In this document: piece after piece, positions 7,112 through 7,685 of the stretch
Numbering within the stretch: the stretch's first letter is position 1
Layout of the letters: each line of letters opens with the position of its first letter
Assembly: GCA_937901285.1 (NCBI GenBank)
Contig: CALCHI010000081.1
Span: forward strand, 1 to 7,685
DNA from: UBA8437 sp003445035
GTDB taxonomy: Bacteria; Planctomycetota; Planctomycetia; Planctomycetales; Planctomycetaceae
Reading direction: 5' to 3'
DNA: 7,685 nt
The notes under the pieces: model-generated
Seen by the model: the letters and a program-made list of their open reading frames with translations, nothing else
Databases searched by the model: none
What the model was told of the DNA's origin: nothing
Made by a program: the position numbers and the translations under genes

Positions 7112-7660
7112 ATGAGTGGTATGACCCGACGAACGGCATTGGCCGGGATGGCTGGCGGGGTTGCCAGCCTGGTTGGTTGTGACGGTGCCGGGATATCGCT
7201 GGGGCCCGGCGGGAAGTTGTACGGCAGCTTCCTGGGCAAGACGCCTCCGCCTCTGGAATCCGGAGGCACGTGGTTTAATGCTGATGCCCCACTCACGATC
7301 AAGGGGCTGGCCGGGAGCGTGGTGTGGCTGGAGTTCAGCTTCATGCACTGAGGCGGCTGCCGCATGATGGAGCCCCAACTGGTCAGTTGGCATGAGAAGT
7401 GGTCCGAAAAGGGCCTGGTGATCATCGAGGTCGACAACGGAGCCATCGACAGTCTCGACGAGGTCGAAACTCACGTGGCCAACCGCAACATCCCGTTCAC
7501 CGTGCTTCACGACAAGGCGGGGGTTGTCTGCGACAGGTACGCGGTCAGGGCCTACCCATCGGCCTACCTGGTCGACAAGGGGGGCACGGTGATCTGGGAA
7601 GGGCATCCGACCGATTCGGGTGCCAACGCGGTCGAGCGGATCCAGGGGGCATTGGCGTGA
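7112..7660 (+). CDS. Predicted Tat-exported thioredoxin/TlpA-like lipoprotein, selenoprotein with UGGC active site (TGA at 7349 read as Sec)
   Basis: Read through one TGA, this frame gives a 182-residue protein. Residues 1-23 (TRRTALAG..., then LVGC) combine a twin-arginine signal with a lipobox at Cys23, so it should sit lipid-anchored outside the cytoplasmic membrane. Residues about 50-180 follow the TlpA/AhpC-TSA thioredoxin plan. First comes a strand, VVWLEFSF, then the redox motif U80-G-G-C83. A helix and the strand GLVIIEVDN follow. IPFTVLHDKAGVVCDRYAV comes next, then the cis-Pro segment AYPSAYLVDKGG (Pro149) and TVIWEGHP. The TGA falls exactly on the first CxxC cysteine, and homologous-looking sequence continues in frame on both sides. 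The downstream ATG at 7364 has no ribosome site and would omit the active site. The likely role is thiol-disulfide or peroxide chemistry in the envelope. The alternative is a TGC/TGT-to-TGA nonsense mutation or a sequencing error. No Sec-synthesis genes are visible here to decide. Confidence 0.82.
7349..7351 (+). other. In-frame TGA, predicted selenocysteine codon
   Basis: This TGA is codon 80 of the 7112 frame, followed by GGC GGC TGC (Gly-Gly-Cys), producing UxxC. Other genes in the window use TGG for Trp and end at TGA (hslV, and this gene at 7658). General reassignment of TGA is therefore not the explanation. Confidence 0.8.
7352..7394 (+). promoter_or_regulatory. Candidate bacterial SECIS element
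   Basis: CCAACTGGTCAGTTGG (7375-7390) forms a perfect 6-bp stem with the 4-base loop GGTC. The loop begins 29 bases after the TGA, within the 16-37 base spacing known for bacterial SECIS elements, and has G at its first two positions. The loop resembles the GGUCU loop of E. coli fdhF as I recall it. CATG at 7363-7366 can pair with CATG at 7391-7394 to add an outer helix with an 8-base bulge. An alternative register pairs GCC (7372-7374) with GGC (7389-7391) and bulges CC. The whole element lies inside the coding frame, as is normal in bacteria. Confidence 0.68.
7644..7649 (+). promoter_or_regulatory. Ribosome binding site for the next gene
   Basis: AGGGGG lies within the end of the selenoprotein gene, 7 bases before GTG 7657. 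It supports a coupled start there. Confidence 0.5.
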
Positions 7661-7685
7661 GTTCGGCGGCTGTCACTCGCCGGGC
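7657..7685 (+). CDS. Start of a downstream gene, cut by the window edge
   Basis: GTG at 7657 overlaps the selenoprotein stop in the tetranucleotide GTGA, a common arrangement for translationally coupled genes. A good ribosome site precedes it by 7 bases. The nine or so visible codons read MSSAAVTRR and contain no stop. Too little is present to identify the product. The overlap suggests a shared operon and possibly a shared envelope or redox role. Confidence 0.5.

Noticed and set aside
6918..7139. N-terminal extension of hslV to the ATG at 7139
   Set aside because: The extension is Arg/Pro/Ser-rich and crosses the divergent promoter region. HslV homology begins right after 6917 with the catalytic Thr.
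7352..7363. Small hairpin GCGG-CTG-CCGC right after the TGA as the SECIS
   Set aside because: The stem is only 4 bp and the loop is only about 5 bases from the TGA, too close for a bacterial SECIS. The hairpin at 7375-7390 fits better.
6818..7606. A 262-codon minus-strand frame crossing the hslV start and the selenoprotein gene
   Set aside because: It overlaps hslV in another frame and is antisense to the thioredoxin-like gene. The product is low-complexity and unlike any family I know.
7364..7660. A separate 98-residue thioredoxin-like gene starting at ATG 7364
   Set aside because: There is no ribosome site, it starts after the CxxC motif, and it is exactly in frame with the upstream signal-peptide-bearing frame, so one gene with a recoded TGA explains it better.

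Overview
The window is GC-rich bacterial chromosomal DNA packed with genes on both strands. The suspected phylum is Planctomycetota. This is a moderate-to-low confidence inference from the GC-rich codon use, the flavour of the SGNH-like and Glu-rich proteins, and weak or absent Shine-Dalgarno sites; no rRNA or other marker settles it. No rRNA, tRNA, CRISPR array or insertion sequence was seen.

Layout. (1) Bases 2-2275 (+) are the last ~70% of carB, the large subunit of carbamoyl-phosphate synthase. A small lipoprotein gene follows it (2306-2683, +). (2) A convergent gene (2680-3507, -) shares its CTAG stop tetranucleotide with the lipoprotein gene. It encodes what looks like a catalytically dead SGNH-hydrolase relative. 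(3) A divergent intergenic region (3508-3730) carries an inverted and direct repeat. It is followed by a predicted six-helix membrane protein (3731-5014, +) with a very acidic tail that includes a five-unit 18-bp tandem repeat. (4) An overlapping hslVU operon on the minus strand (hslV 6372-6917, hslU 5032-6384) encodes the ATP-dependent HslUV protease. (5) Divergent from hslV, behind a good sigma-70-like promoter, is a Tat-type lipoprotein with a thioredoxin/TlpA fold (7112-7660, +). Its first active-site cysteine codon is an in-frame TGA. A further gene probably starts by a GTGA overlap at 7657.

The main discovery candidate is the 7112-7660 gene. It reads through one TGA exactly at the first position of a CxxC redox motif (U-G-G-C). 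A perfect 6-bp hairpin with a GGTC loop lies 29 nt downstream, within the spacing expected of a bacterial SECIS element. The best explanation is a secreted, membrane-anchored thioredoxin-like selenoprotein. Automatic gene callers would split it into a truncated 79-residue ORF and a 98-residue ORF, and both would lack the active site.

The genes are mostly independent functions: pyrimidine/arginine precursor synthesis, cytoplasmic proteolysis and envelope redox chemistry. Only hslV-hslU, and probably the selenoprotein with the gene after it, look like true operons.
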